A stretch of 64,000 nucleotides of DNA from Thermoguttaceae bacterium (GTDB lineage: Bacteria > Planctomycetota > Planctomycetia > Pirellulales > Thermoguttaceae), in contig JAFYQR010000142.1 in NCBI GenBank assembly GCA_017559825.1, positions 1 to 64,000 on the forward strand, in the 5' to 3' direction. The translations under genes were made by a program, and so were the position numbers. Of this stretch, positions 34,654-43,781 are shown one piece after another (the first letter of the stretch is position 1; each line of letters opens with the position of its first letter). The notes below the pieces were generated by a model. It made no database searches and was not told the DNA's origin. It worked only from the letters and a program-made list of their open reading frames with translations.

Positions 34654-36714
34654 TCAAGCGTTCGCGTCGGCGATCGACTCTTTGACAAGTTCGACGACGC
34701 GTTCCGGAACGAAGCCGAAGTGTTTCAGCAAAACGCCCGCCGGAGCGGAGTCGCCGAAACCGTTCATTCCGAGGAAACGACCGCAGTCGCCGATCAAACG
34801 GCCCCAACCTTGCTCGACGCCGAGTTCGACGCCGACGCGCGCTTTGATTGCCTTCGGGAGAACCGATTCGCGATATTCTTGCGGTTGTTGCGCGAAGAGA
34901 TCGAGACAGGGCGCCGAAACGACGCGAACTTTGAGACCTTCCGCCGTCAACGTTTCGCGCGCTTCCAAGCAAAGGGCGACTTCGCTTCCCGAAGCGATCA
35001 AAATCGCGTCCGGCGTTCCTTCGCAGTCGGCGAGAACGTAAGCGCCGCGGGCGACGCCTTCCGCCGAAGCGCATTGTTCGCGGTCGAGCGTCGGGAGATT
35101 TTGACGCGTCAAAACCAAAACGGACGGGGTTTTCGTCGAATTGAGCGCGACGCGGTAAGACTCGACGACTTCGTTCGCGTCCGCAGGACGGAAAACGTTC
35201 AAATTCGGAATCGCCCGCAACGACGCGAGGTGTTCGATCGGTTGGTGCGTCGGGCCGTCTTCGCCGACGCAAATCGAGTCGTGCGTGAAAATGAAGAGCG
35301 TCGGGATTTCTTGGAGCGCGGCCAAGCGAATCGCCGGGCGCATATAGTCCGAGAAGACAAAGAACGTCGCGCAATACGAGCGGAGCCCGGAGAGTGTCAG
35401 CCCGTTGGCGATCGCGCCCATCGCGTTTTCGCGGACGCCGAAACGGAAGTTGCGACCGACCGAGTTCGGCCCGAATTCGCCCGCGTCTTCCGCTTTCAGC
35501 CAAGTGCAGTTCGACGGCGCCAAGTCGGCCGAGCCGCCGACGAGCCAAGGAACGCCCGCCGCGACGTCGTTCAAAACTTTGCCGCTCGACGCGCGGCTCG
35601 CCATCCCCTTCGCGTCGGTCGGGAACGGTTGGAGCGCGGCGTCCCAATTCTCGGGAAGCGTTCCGGCGAAGATCGCGTCGAGTTCGGCGGCGAGTTCCGG
35701 GTAAGCCTTGCGATATTCGGCGAAAAGCGCGTCCCAAGCGGCGGACGCTTGCGGGCCGCGTTGGCCGAGATTCGACGCGAAGAGTTCGTAAACGTCGGCG
35801 TCGGCGGCGAACTTGACTTCCGGATCCATCCCGTAAAATTTCTTGGCGCCCGCGACTTCGTCGTCGCCGAGCGGCGCGCCGTGCGCGGATTCTTTCCCCT
35901 CTTTAGTGGGGGCGCCGAACGCGATGAGGCTCTTGACGATAATCAACGTCGGACGGTCGGCGGTCGCTTTGAACGCGTCGAACGCTTGACGAAGCGCCGG
36001 GAGATCGTTGACGTCGTCGACGCAAACGACGTTCCAACCGTACGCGGCGAAACGGTCGGCGACCGATTCGGTGAACGCGAGTTCCGTATCGCCTTCGATC
36101 GTGATGCGGTTTTGGTCGTAAATCCAGCAAAGATTGCTCAGCTTAAGATGTCCGGCGATCGACGCGGCTTCCCCGGAAAGTCCTTCCATCATACAGCCGT
36201 CGCCGCAAAGCGCGTAAACGTCCGACGAAAAGAGTTCGAAACCCGGTTTGTTGTAACGGTCGGCGAGCCAACGGTCGGCGGCGGCCATCCCTACGCTCGT
36301 CGCGACCCCGGCGCCAAGCGGCCCGGTCGTCGTTTCGACCCCGGCGACGCGACCGTATTCCGGGTGCCCGGCGCAACGCGAGCCGAGTTGGCGGAAACTC
36401 TTCAAATCGTCGAGCGAAACGGCCGGTTCCGCCGTCGGATTTCCGGCGGCGTCGAGGGCCTTAACGCCCGCGAAGCAGAGGGCCGTGTAAATCAGCGTCG
36501 ACGCGTGTCCGATCGAAAGAACGAAACGGTCGCGGCCCGGCCAGTTCGGGCGGTTCGGGTCGAACTTCATTCGCTCGTTATAAAGGAGGTAAGCGATCGG
36601 CGAGAGCGCCATCGGGGTGCCCGGGTGGCCGCTTTTCGCCGCTTGAACGGCGTCCGCCGCCATCGCTCGCATCGTGTCAATCGCTTTTTTTTCCGAAGGC
36701 GTCATCGAAAGCAT
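34654..36714 (-). CDS. tkt: Transketolase
   Basis: A 686-residue thiamine diphosphate enzyme that moves two-carbon ketol units between sugar phosphates in the non-oxidative pentose phosphate pathway. Visible family signatures are SGHPGTPMALSPIAYLLYNERMKFDP near the N-terminus and the cofactor motif CGDGCMMEGLSGEAASIAGH. The transketolase C2 motif HDSICVGEDGPTHQPIEHLASLRAIPN and a normal C-terminal domain with SGSEVALCLEA follow. Starts at 36714 and 36705 (MTPSEKK) are both possible; the first has AGGA at better spacing. It is flanked by hemC and a large gap, and is closed by its own terminator, so it is probably monocistronic. Confidence 0.96.
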   Translation of the reverse strand: MLSMTPSEKKAIDTMRAMAADAVQAAKSGHPGTPMALSPIAYLLYNERMKFDPNRPNWPGRDRFVLSIGHASTLIYTALCFAGVKALDAAGNPTAEPAVSLDDLKSFRQLGSRCAGHPEYGRVAGVETTTGPLGAGVATSVGMAAADRWLADRYNKPGFELFSSDVYALCGDGCMMEGLSGEAASIAGHLKLSNLCWIYDQNRITIEGDTELAFTESVADRFAAYGWNVVCVDDVNDLPALRQAFDAFKATADRPTLIIVKSLIAFGAPTKEGKESAHGAPLGDDEVAGAKKFYGMDPEVKFAADADVYELFASNLGQRGPQASAAWDALFAEYRKAYPELAAELDAIFAGTLPENWDAALQPFPTDAKGMASRASSGKVLNDVAAGVPWLVGGSADLAPSNCTWLKAEDAGEFGPNSVGRNFRFGVRENAMGAIANGLTLSGLRSYCATFFVFSDYMRPAIRLAALQEIPTLFIFTHDSICVGEDGPTHQPIEHLASLRAIPNLNVFRPADANEVVESYRVALNSTKTPSVLVLTRQNLPTLDREQCASAEGVARGAYVLADCEGTPDAILIASGSEVALCLEARETLTAEGLKVRVVSAPCLDLFAQQPQEYRESVLPKAIKARVGVELGVEQGWGRLIGDCGRFLGMNGFGDSAPAGVLLKHFGFVPERVVELVKESIADANA

Positions 36715-37008
36715 TCGTTTGTCCTTTTTCCTTTGCGTCCGGTCGGTACCGGGGGTTGAGGTTGAATTCGAAGGTTCCGCGTCTTGCGTATTTTAACGTT
36801 TATTTTAACGCGTCGAGCGAATTTGGGAAGGGCCGCGACGCGTTGAAGAAGCGGTTTGCGAGAAAAGCGGGAAAGTTTTCGCCGGTTAGCGACGCCGGCG
36901 CAGTTTGGGCGAAGAGAGACGGATGGGGGAAATGGAGAAAGCGGGCGTTCGACGGCGCTTAGGGAACGTCGCCGAACGCGAGAAAACGGACGATTTGCGA
37001 GATCGGCG

Positions 37009-38058
37009 TTAATTTTGCGGGCTCTTCAACCCGGCGCGTTCGTCGCGGATTCGGCGGATTTCGGCGACAAGCTCGGTCGCGCCTTGGTCGAGAAGCGTTT
37101 GCGCCGCGTCGCGTCCGAGTCGTTCGGCGATTTCTTTCTTTTCGTCGTCCGAAAGCGCGGCGTCGAACGTTTGCGTCGCGACCGTTTGGAACGCCGTTTT
37201 GCCGTCGAACGACAAAATTTGCGCGTCGAGACGGAGCGTTTGGCGTTTTTCGGCGTTAATTTCGGCGATTTCGGCGCTTTGCGAAGATTGCGCGGTTTGC
37301 GTCGACGCGGCGAGCGTTCCGAGCGCGCCGATCGGAACGAGACAGCCGCCCTGCAGCGTCGCGAGGAGCGACCGTTCGGCCAAAACGCTCAAAAAGGTCG
37401 CTTCGTCGGCCAGCGGCGCGACGCGAGCGATCGTTTCGGCGTCGTCGGCGCGGGTTTCGAGCCCGAGCGCGCCCTGTCCGACCGCCGGAAGAAAGTCCGG
37501 TCGCTCCAAGAAATGGCGGATTCGCGAACCGAAACCGAGTCGGTTCAACCCCGCCGACGCTAAAATCATCGCGTCGAACTCGCCGTCGTCAAGCTTTTGG
37601 AGACGCGTTTCGACGTTGCCGCGCACCGGGCGAACGTCCCAAGCGCCGTTCGAACGCCGCAAAAGTTGGCTTTGCCGCCGCATGCTGCTCGTCGCGACAA
37701 CGGCGCCGGGCGGGAGTTCGTCGAGCGTCGCGAATCGGTTCGAAACGAACGCGTCGCGGAAGTCGGCGCGAACCGGAACCGCCGTTAAACGGAGCCCGTC
37801 GATTCGTTCGACAGGGAGGTCTTTGAGGCTGTGAACCGCCAAATCGATTTCGCCGAGAAGAAGCGCGCGCTGAATTTCCTTCGTGAAAACGCCTTGAGCG
37901 CCGAGGTTGACGATCGCGGCGTCGCGGTCGACGTCGCCTTTCGTGTGAATTTTGACGATTTCAACGGGGACGCCGTTCGCTTCCAAAGCGTCGCGGGTCC
38001 AATTCGCTTGCCAAAGCGCGAGCGCGCTCGGTCGGGTTCCCAATCGCAGCGGTTTCAT
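37009..38058 (-). CDS. hemC: Hydroxymethylbilane synthase (porphobilinogen deaminase)
   Basis: A 349-residue haem-pathway enzyme that joins four porphobilinogen units into hydroxymethylbilane. The N-terminal motif RLGTRPSALALWQANW, catalytic-site HSLKDLP (Asp80) and the Arg-rich pyrrole-binding stretches SSMRRQSQLLRR and RPVRGNVETRL are present. Cys239 in LATLQGGCLVPIGAL should carry the dipyrromethane cofactor. A Gln/Ser-rich insertion (TLAASTQTAQSSQSAEIAE) lengthens the C-terminal domain beyond the usual 310 residues. The ATG at 38058 fits the family start. No other haem genes are adjacent. Confidence 0.95.
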   Translation of the reverse strand: MKPLRLGTRPSALALWQANWTRDALEANGVPVEIVKIHTKGDVDRDAAIVNLGAQGVFTKEIQRALLLGEIDLAVHSLKDLPVERIDGLRLTAVPVRADFRDAFVSNRFATLDELPPGAVVATSSMRRQSQLLRRSNGAWDVRPVRGNVETRLQKLDDGEFDAMILASAGLNRLGFGSRIRHFLERPDFLPAVGQGALGLETRADDAETIARVAPLADEATFLSVLAERSLLATLQGGCLVPIGALGTLAASTQTAQSSQSAEIAEINAEKRQTLRLDAQILSFDGKTAFQTVATQTFDAALSDDEKKEIAERLGRDAAQTLLDQGATELVAEIRRIRDERAGLKSPQN

Positions 38059-38150
38059 AAACGTTTGTTTTGGCGATTTCGGCGCCGTAAAATAAGTTTT
38101 CGAGTTAAAACTGTAAAAACGACGCGTTTTTGACGGCGTTTTTAAGCGAG

Positions 38151-38191
38151 AAACGCCGCCGCTCCGTTCGAATGGGCGGAAAGCGGCGTTT
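38151..38191 (-). terminator. Hairpin downstream of the DUF1080 gene
   Basis: Inverted repeat AAACGCCGC / GCGGCGTTT with an inner GC-rich arm, beginning about 42 bases past the DUF1080 stop. No clear T run on the minus strand. Confidence 0.45.
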
Positions 38192-38233
38192 CAAAATAAA
38201 AAAAACGGGTAGTCGGGGCAAAATAGGCGGCGA

Positions 38234-38941
38234 TTACAGTTTCTTCAGGTAAATGTTTTTGACTTCGACGCGCATCGCCGGGCCGACGTGGAGTTGCCAA
38301 CCGATAACGCCGCTCGGACGACGGACTTTGTCGGAGTCCTCGTCGACGAAAACGCTCGTAACTTTGCCGTTGATTTTGTGAACGAAAACGTAGCCTTGCG
38401 CGACGATTTCGTAGCTGTTCCAGTCTTCGAGCTTAACGTTGGCGCGGATTTCTTCCGGCGTCGCGAAACGAGCGACTTCGCGGATTTTACCGTCTTTGTC
38501 GACGCGACTCACCGTGCCGAGGTTCGCCAAAATGCCGCGCAACATTTCGCCGTACATGATGCCGGCGTAGGTCGCGTTCCCGTCGAAGTCGCCTTGGTAG
38601 CCGCCCATTCGCCAATTTTCCGGCCCGTCGAGGAACCAACCGCGGTAGTAAAGGCCGGAGTTGCCGCCCTTGGCAATCTTGTAATCGAACTTGATCGCGA
38701 AGTCGCCGATATTTTGGTCTTCAGTATAGAAAAGCGAGGTGTTTTGGGTGATTTTTTTGTCCGAATCGTTCGTCGTTCCGACAATGGCGCCGTCTTCGAC
38801 CGACCAAAGACGCGGGTCGCCCGACCAGCCGGTCAGGTCTTCGCCGTTAAAAATTGAGACGAAACCGTCGTCTTGAGCGGAAACGGTCGACGCGGCGACG
38901 CAAAGAACGAGCGAAGCGCAAAAAATCCAAAAACGTTTCAT
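38234..38941 (-). CDS. Secreted DUF1080 (3-keto-disaccharide hydrolase) domain protein
   Basis: A 235-residue exported protein with a signal peptide (FWIFCASLVLCVAASTVSAQ). It is a single DUF1080 concanavalin-like beta-sandwich: FVSIFNGEDLTGWSGDPRLWSVEDGAIVGTT at the start, then FALKFDYKI-like sequence, NSGLYYRGWF and ending VIGWQLHVGPAMRVEVKNIYLKKL. Members hydrolyse 3-keto-glycosides or bind glycans, and planctomycetes carry many copies. The ATG at 38941 follows AAGGAG. It stands alone between hemC and a lipoprotein gene. Substrate and catalysis cannot be read from sequence. Confidence 0.9.
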   Translation of the reverse strand: MKRFWIFCASLVLCVAASTVSAQDDGFVSIFNGEDLTGWSGDPRLWSVEDGAIVGTTNDSDKKITQNTSLFYTEDQNIGDFAIKFDYKIAKGGNSGLYYRGWFLDGPENWRMGGYQGDFDGNATYAGIMYGEMLRGILANLGTVSRVDKDGKIREVARFATPEEIRANVKLEDWNSYEIVAQGYVFVHKINGKVTSVFVDEDSDKVRRPSGVIGWQLHVGPAMRVEVKNIYLKKL

Positions 38942-39035
38942 ATATCGGCTCCTTAAATCAAGGGGAGGGCGCCGCGCGAACGGTCGGCGGCGAAAAAATC
39001 GACGTTTTCAAGCGCGAAAAAAGCGCTTCAAAAAC

Positions 39036-39059
39036 GCGTATTAATTAAAGCGTATTAAT
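39036..39059. repeat. Direct repeat GCGTATTAAT x2 upstream of the DUF1080 gene
   Basis: Two identical 10-base copies at 39036-39045 and 39050-39059, 14 bases apart, about 100 bases before the start codon and in an AT-rich patch. A TTGTCA lies just upstream on the minus strand. Possibly a regulator site overlapping the promoter. Confidence 0.4.
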
Positions 39060-39220
39060 CAATATTGACAAAATCGCGAAAATCGGGCGTTCAAAAGGAG
39101 GAAAAATCGCGTTTTCGGCGATTTGTAAAAGCGTTTAAATCCCGAAAAAAAAATGGGCGAAACGCTTGCTCGCGCCGCTTGTCGAGGCGAGCGTTTCCAG
39201 CGCAAAAGTCCGAGTTCACG

Positions 39221-40237
39221 TTAATTTTCCGGTTGCGAAACGACTTCGCTGTTCGGGAGCGCGGCGCGGAGAGCGTCGGCCCCGGCTTCGGTCGCCTTCG
39301 AGCGGGTAACGTGTATTTTCTCTAATTTGCCCAACTTCGCAAACTCGGCGATACTCGCGTCGTCGAGCGTCGAACGTCCGACGTGAAGGAAGGTAAGCTC
39401 GGTAAATTGCGCGATTTTTTTCGCCGATTCCGGCCCGATTTGCGCGTCGTCGAGGTTTAACGACGTCAAGCGATCGGTCAACGGAAGGAGCGCGTCGACT
39501 CCGGCGTCGCCGACTTGCGTTTGATAAAGGTTCAGTTTCGTTAACTTCGCGAACCCGTTTTTCCAGTCGACGGCGGTCAAGTCGGCGGCGGTCGCGGGCG
39601 AGCCGCTGACGTCAAGGTCGGCAAGTTGGGGGGCTTGGGCAAGAGCGACGAGCGCGGCGGTCGGGAATTTCTCGCCGTTTCGCAAGCCGGTCAATCGGAG
39701 TTTTTTCAAATTGGGCGCTTTAGCGAACTCGGCCAAGGCGGCGTCCAAGTCCGTTGCGGCGGAAAGAACGGCGTCCGACCAAAGAAATTCCGTTAAATTA
39801 GGAAGTTTAGCGAAAGCGCGCAAAGCTTGGGACGGCAAAACGCCCTTGCCGCGAACGACTTTCACCGCGTTCCAACGTTCGGCGTCGGCGGAGACGTCGA
39901 GCCCGGTGAAAAATTCGACGCCGGTTAAGTCGAGCGATTTGCCGGACTTGTCGATTTTGGCGCCGGAAGCGATAAGCGCGTCGAATTTCGGAAGGGGCGC
40001 GAGCGCCGCCGTTGCGACTTCGGGCGTTTTTTTCTCGGCGTTAACGAGCGACGTTTCGGCGGGCGAAGTCGACGACTCGGCTTGCGTCGGAGCCGTTTCG
40101 ACTTCGGAGGTTTTTTCGGCGATTTCAACGAGCGGAGCGTCGTCGAGTCGAACGAGATTCGAACCGGAATCGCCGCAACCCAGCGGTGCGGTCGCCGTCA
40201 AAGCGGTTAAAATAGCGAAAACGGGGGATTTTTTCAT
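39221..40237 (-). CDS. Leucine-rich-repeat-like exported protein
   Basis: A 338-residue protein beginning MKKSPVFAILTALTATAPLG then CGDSGSN, a lipoprotein-like signal although the lipobox (PLGC) is not canonical. A Thr/Ser/Glu-rich linker follows. From about residue 130 the protein has repeats with LRR spacing (LTEFLWSDAVLSA, LKKLRLTGLRNGEKF, LADLDVSGSPATAADL, LTKLNLYQTQVGDAGVDALL, LTSLNLDDAQIGPESAKKI, LTFLHVGRSTLDDASI). Such repeats form a protein-binding solenoid. The long frame continues upstream to 40504, but AAGGAG stands 8 bases before the ATG at 40237. The next gene upstream is another small lipoprotein, 34 bases away, suggesting an operon. Confidence 0.85.
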   Translation of the reverse strand: MKKSPVFAILTALTATAPLGCGDSGSNLVRLDDAPLVEIAEKTSEVETAPTQAESSTSPAETSLVNAEKKTPEVATAALAPLPKFDALIASGAKIDKSGKSLDLTGVEFFTGLDVSADAERWNAVKVVRGKGVLPSQALRAFAKLPNLTEFLWSDAVLSAATDLDAALAEFAKAPNLKKLRLTGLRNGEKFPTAALVALAQAPQLADLDVSGSPATAADLTAVDWKNGFAKLTKLNLYQTQVGDAGVDALLPLTDRLTSLNLDDAQIGPESAKKIAQFTELTFLHVGRSTLDDASIAEFAKLGKLEKIHVTRSKATEAGADALRAALPNSEVVSQPEN

Positions 40238-40271
40238 CGGTCGCGTCTCCTTAAAATTTGCGCGATCCGCG

Positions 40272-40559
40272 CTACTTCGCTTGCGATTTAGCCGCGGCGT
40301 TCGACTTTGCGTTTTCTCGCTCTTTCCGATAAAATTCTCGGTCGGATTTCGAATTGTTGATCGCTTGCTCGCGGACGACGCAGGTCGGCGAGTCGGCTTC
40401 TTCCGGGATCGCGAAGTCGTCGGGAAGGTTTTCGACGATCGGGAGCGCCGCCGTCGTTTCGCCGTATTCTTCGAAGGCGATTTCCGGTTTTTCTTGGCAT
40501 CCAAGCGCGGCGACGCCGAACAGGGCGCAGAACGTCCAACGCGATAGCGAGCGTTTCAT
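40272..40559 (-). CDS. Small lipoprotein-like protein
   Basis: A 95-residue protein starting MKRSLSRWTFCALFGVAALG then CQEKPE, with a lipoprotein-type signal ending in LGC. The mature part is short, acidic then Lys/Ala-rich (EEYGETTAALPIVENLP ... SKSDREFYRKERENAKSNAA). The family is not recognised. The ATG at 40559 has GGAG about 11 bases upstream and a near-consensus promoter beyond it. It is the first gene of a two-gene unit with the LRR-like protein. Confidence 0.75.
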   Translation of the reverse strand: MKRSLSRWTFCALFGVAALGCQEKPEIAFEEYGETTAALPIVENLPDDFAIPEEADSPTCVVREQAINNSKSDREFYRKERENAKSNAAAKSQAK

Positions 40560-40643
40560 AGGGGTCGATTCTCCAAAGAGCGGCGAGCGGAAGGGCGACG
40601 GCGGCGACGAACCGCGAGCGCTTCCGCGTTCAAATCTCTTCCT

Positions 40644-40672
40644 ATTATATAAGGAAATTTTTTTTCGTTCAA
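40644..40672 (-). promoter_or_regulatory. Promoter of the lipoprotein / LRR-like gene pair
   Basis: Minus strand -35 TTGAAC, 17-base A-rich spacer, -10 TATAAT, about 85 bases before the start codon. Confidence 0.75.
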
Positions 40673-40785
40673 CGTCCGCGCTCAATTTTTTTCTTGTTTC
40701 GCGCAACTTTTTGAACGGAAAGGGGGCTCGGCCAAATTTTTTTTGTAAAAAAAAGGCGTTTTTTCAGGTTTTAGTCAAAAATTCG

Positions 40786-40814
40786 ATGACTTTTGAAGAG
40801 ATTTAGCGTATAAT
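40786..40814 (+). promoter_or_regulatory. Promoter of the protein kinase gene
   Basis: -35 ATGACT (four of six consensus bases), 17-base spacer, -10 TATAAT, about 150 bases before the start codon. Confidence 0.65.
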
Positions 40815-40968
40815 CGGGGCAAACGGCGCCGCGACGAGCCGCTTTGAAAGCGATTTTCGTCGTCGACCGATCGAAATTTTCGACAAACGCGGCGCTTCGG
40901 GCGAGCGATTTCGGCTCGCCGAACGATTCGCAACAACGAAGGCAACGACAAATTTTAGGAAACGCGCA

Positions 40969-42690
40969 ATGGCCGAACTCTCCGTCGACGATCTGACGCA
41001 ACGACTTTTGTCCCTCGACCTCATGGATATGGGAAAGATTCGCGACGTTGAAAATTCGTTTGGGTCGCAGAATTTTACTTCCGAACAGTTTTTGCAAGCG
41101 GCGCAGCGGCTCGGCTACTTGACGAAGTACCAAGTCGAGCGGCTCGCGAGCGGCGAAACGACCGGCTTTTATTACGGCGACTACCGCATTCAGTACATGA
41201 TCGGTTCCGGCTCCTTCGCCCGAGTTTTCCGTTGCGTTCACAAGACGACCGGCAAAGTCGTCGCGGTGAAAGTCTTGCGGGCTCGGTTCCGCGAAGATAA
41301 AACGGCGATCGACGAGTTCACGCGGGAAGCCGAGCTCGGCGTCGAGCTGCGGCACCCGAACGTCGCGGCGGTTTACGAGTCGAAGTCGACGAAGTACGAT
41401 CATTATATGGTGATGGACTTCATCGAGGGGCGAACGCTCCGCGAAGAGGTGAAGGCGCAAAAGAACGGAATCGTCGAACCGAAGCGCGCGACCCGCATCG
41501 TTACCGACGTTTGCTCGGCGCTCGATTACGCCTTCAAACGCGGGTACCAACACCGCGATATGAAGTTGTCAAACATTATGTTGTCGAGTTCCGGGAAGGC
41601 GGTTTTGCTCGACTTCGGGCTCTTGGCCGACGACAACAACTCGAACTGGAAGAACCAACGGGCGATCGAGTACGCCGCGCTCGAGCGAACGACTCGCGTC
41701 CGCCGCGACGACAAACGGAGCGACGTCTACTTCTTGGGCGCGATTTTCTATCAGCTGCTGACCGGCGTCGCGCCGCTCGGCGAAATGAAGGAGCGGGCCA
41801 AGCGGCTCGACTCGTCGCGTTTCCGCAACGTGCGACCGATTCGCGACGTCGCTCCGTTCGTGCCGCGCGTTTTGGCGTTCATTGTCGAAAAGGCGATGAA
41901 GCTCGACCCGGAGGAGCGGTATCAATCGCCGGGCGCGATGTTGGCCGACTTGGAAATCGCGGTGAAAAAGCTCGAAAGCGGCGAAGTCGACGAGGAGGTC
42001 GCCGTCCAGACGAGCCTCGCCGCCGCTGCGAAAAAAGAGCGCGCCAACTTGCCGACCGTCATGATAGTCGAAGCGAACGTCGAGTTGCAAAACACGTTCC
42101 GACAATCGTTTAAGAACGCCGGGTTCCGAGCGCTCGTCATCTCGAACGTCGACCGAGCGATCGAGCGGCTCGACGATCCGGACAGCGGCGTCGGCGCCGT
42201 CTTGTTCAACGCGCAAGCGCTTGGAAAGGCCGCCGTCGAAGGGTTTAACCGCTTGCTCGAATCGCCGACGACGCGCGATATTCCGGCCGTTCTGCTCCTC
42301 GACGAAACGCAAGTCAAGTGGGCCGCGAAGGCGCGGCGGAGCAAAACGCGCCTCGCGATCGGGATGCCGATCGCGATGAAACGGCTCCTTCTCGTGTTGA
42401 TGAAGCTGACGGCGCCGCAACTCTTCGAGGAAACGCCCGCGACGCCCGCCGAACCCGAAAAAACGCCTGTCGCGACGAGCGAGGCGAAACCGGAACCCGT
42501 CGACGAAACCGTTGAAACGTCGACGAACGCCGAAGAGAGCGATTTCCCCAGCGACGAGTTTGACGCCGCGCTCGACGCCGCCGTCGACGCGTTGGAGCCC
42601 GCGACCGCCGAGCCGGAACTTTCCGCCGAACCGGACGACGATTATTACGGGGACTACGAAGATTACGAAAACGACGACGAGGAAAAATAG
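40969..42690 (+). CDS. Serine/threonine protein kinase fused to a degenerate receiver domain
   Basis: A 573-residue cytoplasmic protein with no membrane helix. Residues 1-70 form the short N-terminal segment usual in planctomycete kinases (LTKYQVERLASGETTGFYYGDYRI). The kinase domain (71-330) looks active: glycine loop IGSGSFARV (78-86), Lys101 in VAVKVL, HRD at 195-197 and DFG at 215-217. Residues 362-480 have a receiver fold (PTVMIVEANVELQNTFRQSF, AVLFNAQALG, DIPAVLLLDE), but the acidic pair, the phosphorylated Asp (here Asn414) and the switch Lys are absent. It is therefore a pseudo-receiver. The tail (480-573) is Glu/Asp/Pro-rich. AGGA precedes the ATG. A strong terminator follows. Confidence 0.9.
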   Translation: MAELSVDDLTQRLLSLDLMDMGKIRDVENSFGSQNFTSEQFLQAAQRLGYLTKYQVERLASGETTGFYYGDYRIQYMIGSGSFARVFRCVHKTTGKVVAVKVLRARFREDKTAIDEFTREAELGVELRHPNVAAVYESKSTKYDHYMVMDFIEGRTLREEVKAQKNGIVEPKRATRIVTDVCSALDYAFKRGYQHRDMKLSNIMLSSSGKAVLLDFGLLADDNNSNWKNQRAIEYAALERTTRVRRDDKRSDVYFLGAIFYQLLTGVAPLGEMKERAKRLDSSRFRNVRPIRDVAPFVPRVLAFIVEKAMKLDPEERYQSPGAMLADLEIAVKKLESGEVDEEVAVQTSLAAAAKKERANLPTVMIVEANVELQNTFRQSFKNAGFRALVISNVDRAIERLDDPDSGVGAVLFNAQALGKAAVEGFNRLLESPTTRDIPAVLLLDETQVKWAAKARRSKTRLAIGMPIAMKRLLLVLMKLTAPQLFEETPATPAEPEKTPVATSEAKPEPVDETVETSTNAEESDFPSDEFDAALDAAVDALEPATAEPELSAEPDDDYYGDYEDYENDDEEK

Positions 42691-42703
42691 GCGAACAAGC
42701 GAG

Positions 42704-42759
42704 AACGGCGTTTCGCGAACGACGGAAAACGTTCGCGTCGCGCCGTTTGGCTAGTTTTT
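42704..42759 (+). terminator. Intrinsic terminator of the kinase gene
   Basis: Compound hairpin: outer AACGGCG / CGCCGTT and inner CGCGAACG / CGTTCGCG, followed by GTTTTT. It starts 14 bases after the kinase stop. Confidence 0.8.
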
Positions 42760-42872
42760 AACGTTTTGTGAAGATTTTCCGACGACATTAAGAGCGGCGC
42801 GCGGTCTCGGCGAGCGTTCGAAGGCGTTTTCGAATCGACTCGACGAAGCGGCGCGACGCAAGGAGCGAATCG

Positions 42873-43754
42873 ATGAATCGACGACGTTTTCTTCAAGCCG
42901 GGCTCGGCGCGACCGCTTGCGGCGCGTTGGGGGCGTTTTCTTCCGCGACGACTTTGACCGCTTGGGGGGCCGACGCCGCGCCGGTTAAAAAAATTCCGAT
43001 CGCGCTGCAGGTTTACTCGCTTCGAGAATACGCGGCGAAAGACTTCGCCGGGACGATGAAAAAAATCGCCGAAATGGGGTACGAAGGCGTCGAGTTCGCC
43101 GGTTATTACGGCAAGAGCGCGAAGGAAGTTCGCAAAGCGCTTGACGACGCGGGCTTGAAGGCGATCAGCGCGCACCTCGGCGTTCCGCAACTTCTCGACG
43201 GCGCGTTCGAAGAAACGGTCGCGTTCGAAAAGACGTTGGGGAACTCTCGGCTGATCGTCGCCGGCGGGCTTTCGGAGTCCTGCAAAACGGACGCCGGGAA
43301 CCAAATGACTGCTTACCTCTTCAACGAAATCGCGGCGAAGGCGGCGAAAGTCGGGATGCAAATCGGCTTTCACGCTCACTTTAACGACTTCGCCGACGTG
43401 AACGGCAAGACCGCTTGGGAACTTTTCTTTAGCCGAACGCGCAAAGACGTGATCGCGCAGATGGACGTCGGCAACTGCCTTTCGGGCGGCGGCGATCCCT
43501 TTGCGGAAATCGCGAAACAGCCCGGGCGCGGCCAACTTTTGCACGTCAAGGCGCACGGGAAGCCGGGAACGAAAGGCGCCGTCGTCGCGTCGCCGGAAGA
43601 CTCGGTCGATTGGGCGAAGATGTTCGAACTTTGTGAAACGAAGGCCGGCGTCGAGTGGTATATCGTCGAGCAAGAGGACTTCCGCGACGGAAGCGACGCG
43701 CTGGAAGCGTGCGCCGAAGCGTTCGAAAATCTGAAGAAAATGGGCAAAGCGTAA
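42873..43754 (+). CDS. Tat-exported xylose-isomerase-like TIM-barrel protein
   Basis: A 293-residue protein with a twin-arginine signal (NRRRFLQAGLGATACGALGA), so it is exported folded. The mature part is a sugar phosphate isomerase/epimerase TIM barrel: IPIALQVYSLREYAAKDF, MGYEGVEFAGYYGKSAKEV, KAISAHLGVPQL, GMQIGFHAHFNDF and MDVGNCLSGGGDP. Conserved acidic and His residues of the metal site are visible (VEFAG, HAHFND, QMDVGN, and YIVEQED near the end). Planctomycetes encode many of these; substrates are mostly unknown inositols or keto-sugars. AAGGAG precedes the ATG. It is a single-gene unit between two terminators. Confidence 0.9.
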   Translation: MNRRRFLQAGLGATACGALGAFSSATTLTAWGADAAPVKKIPIALQVYSLREYAAKDFAGTMKKIAEMGYEGVEFAGYYGKSAKEVRKALDDAGLKAISAHLGVPQLLDGAFEETVAFEKTLGNSRLIVAGGLSESCKTDAGNQMTAYLFNEIAAKAAKVGMQIGFHAHFNDFADVNGKTAWELFFSRTRKDVIAQMDVGNCLSGGGDPFAEIAKQPGRGQLLHVKAHGKPGTKGAVVASPEDSVDWAKMFELCETKAGVEWYIVEQEDFRDGSDALEACAEAFENLKKMGKA

Positions 43755-43781
43755 AATTTAAGCGTTTTGCGTAAAACGGCT

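Larger units (their letters stand above)
40560..40968. other. Divergent promoter region
   Basis: Between the minus-strand lipoprotein gene and the plus-strand kinase gene. It holds a promoter for each side (40644-40672 and 40786-40814) and long A and T runs at 40655-40665 and 40735-40765. No gene is seen. Confidence 0.7.

Noticed and set aside
34720-36759. 679-codon plus-strand open frame antisense to tkt
   Set aside because: Shadow of transketolase; Arg-rich without motifs.
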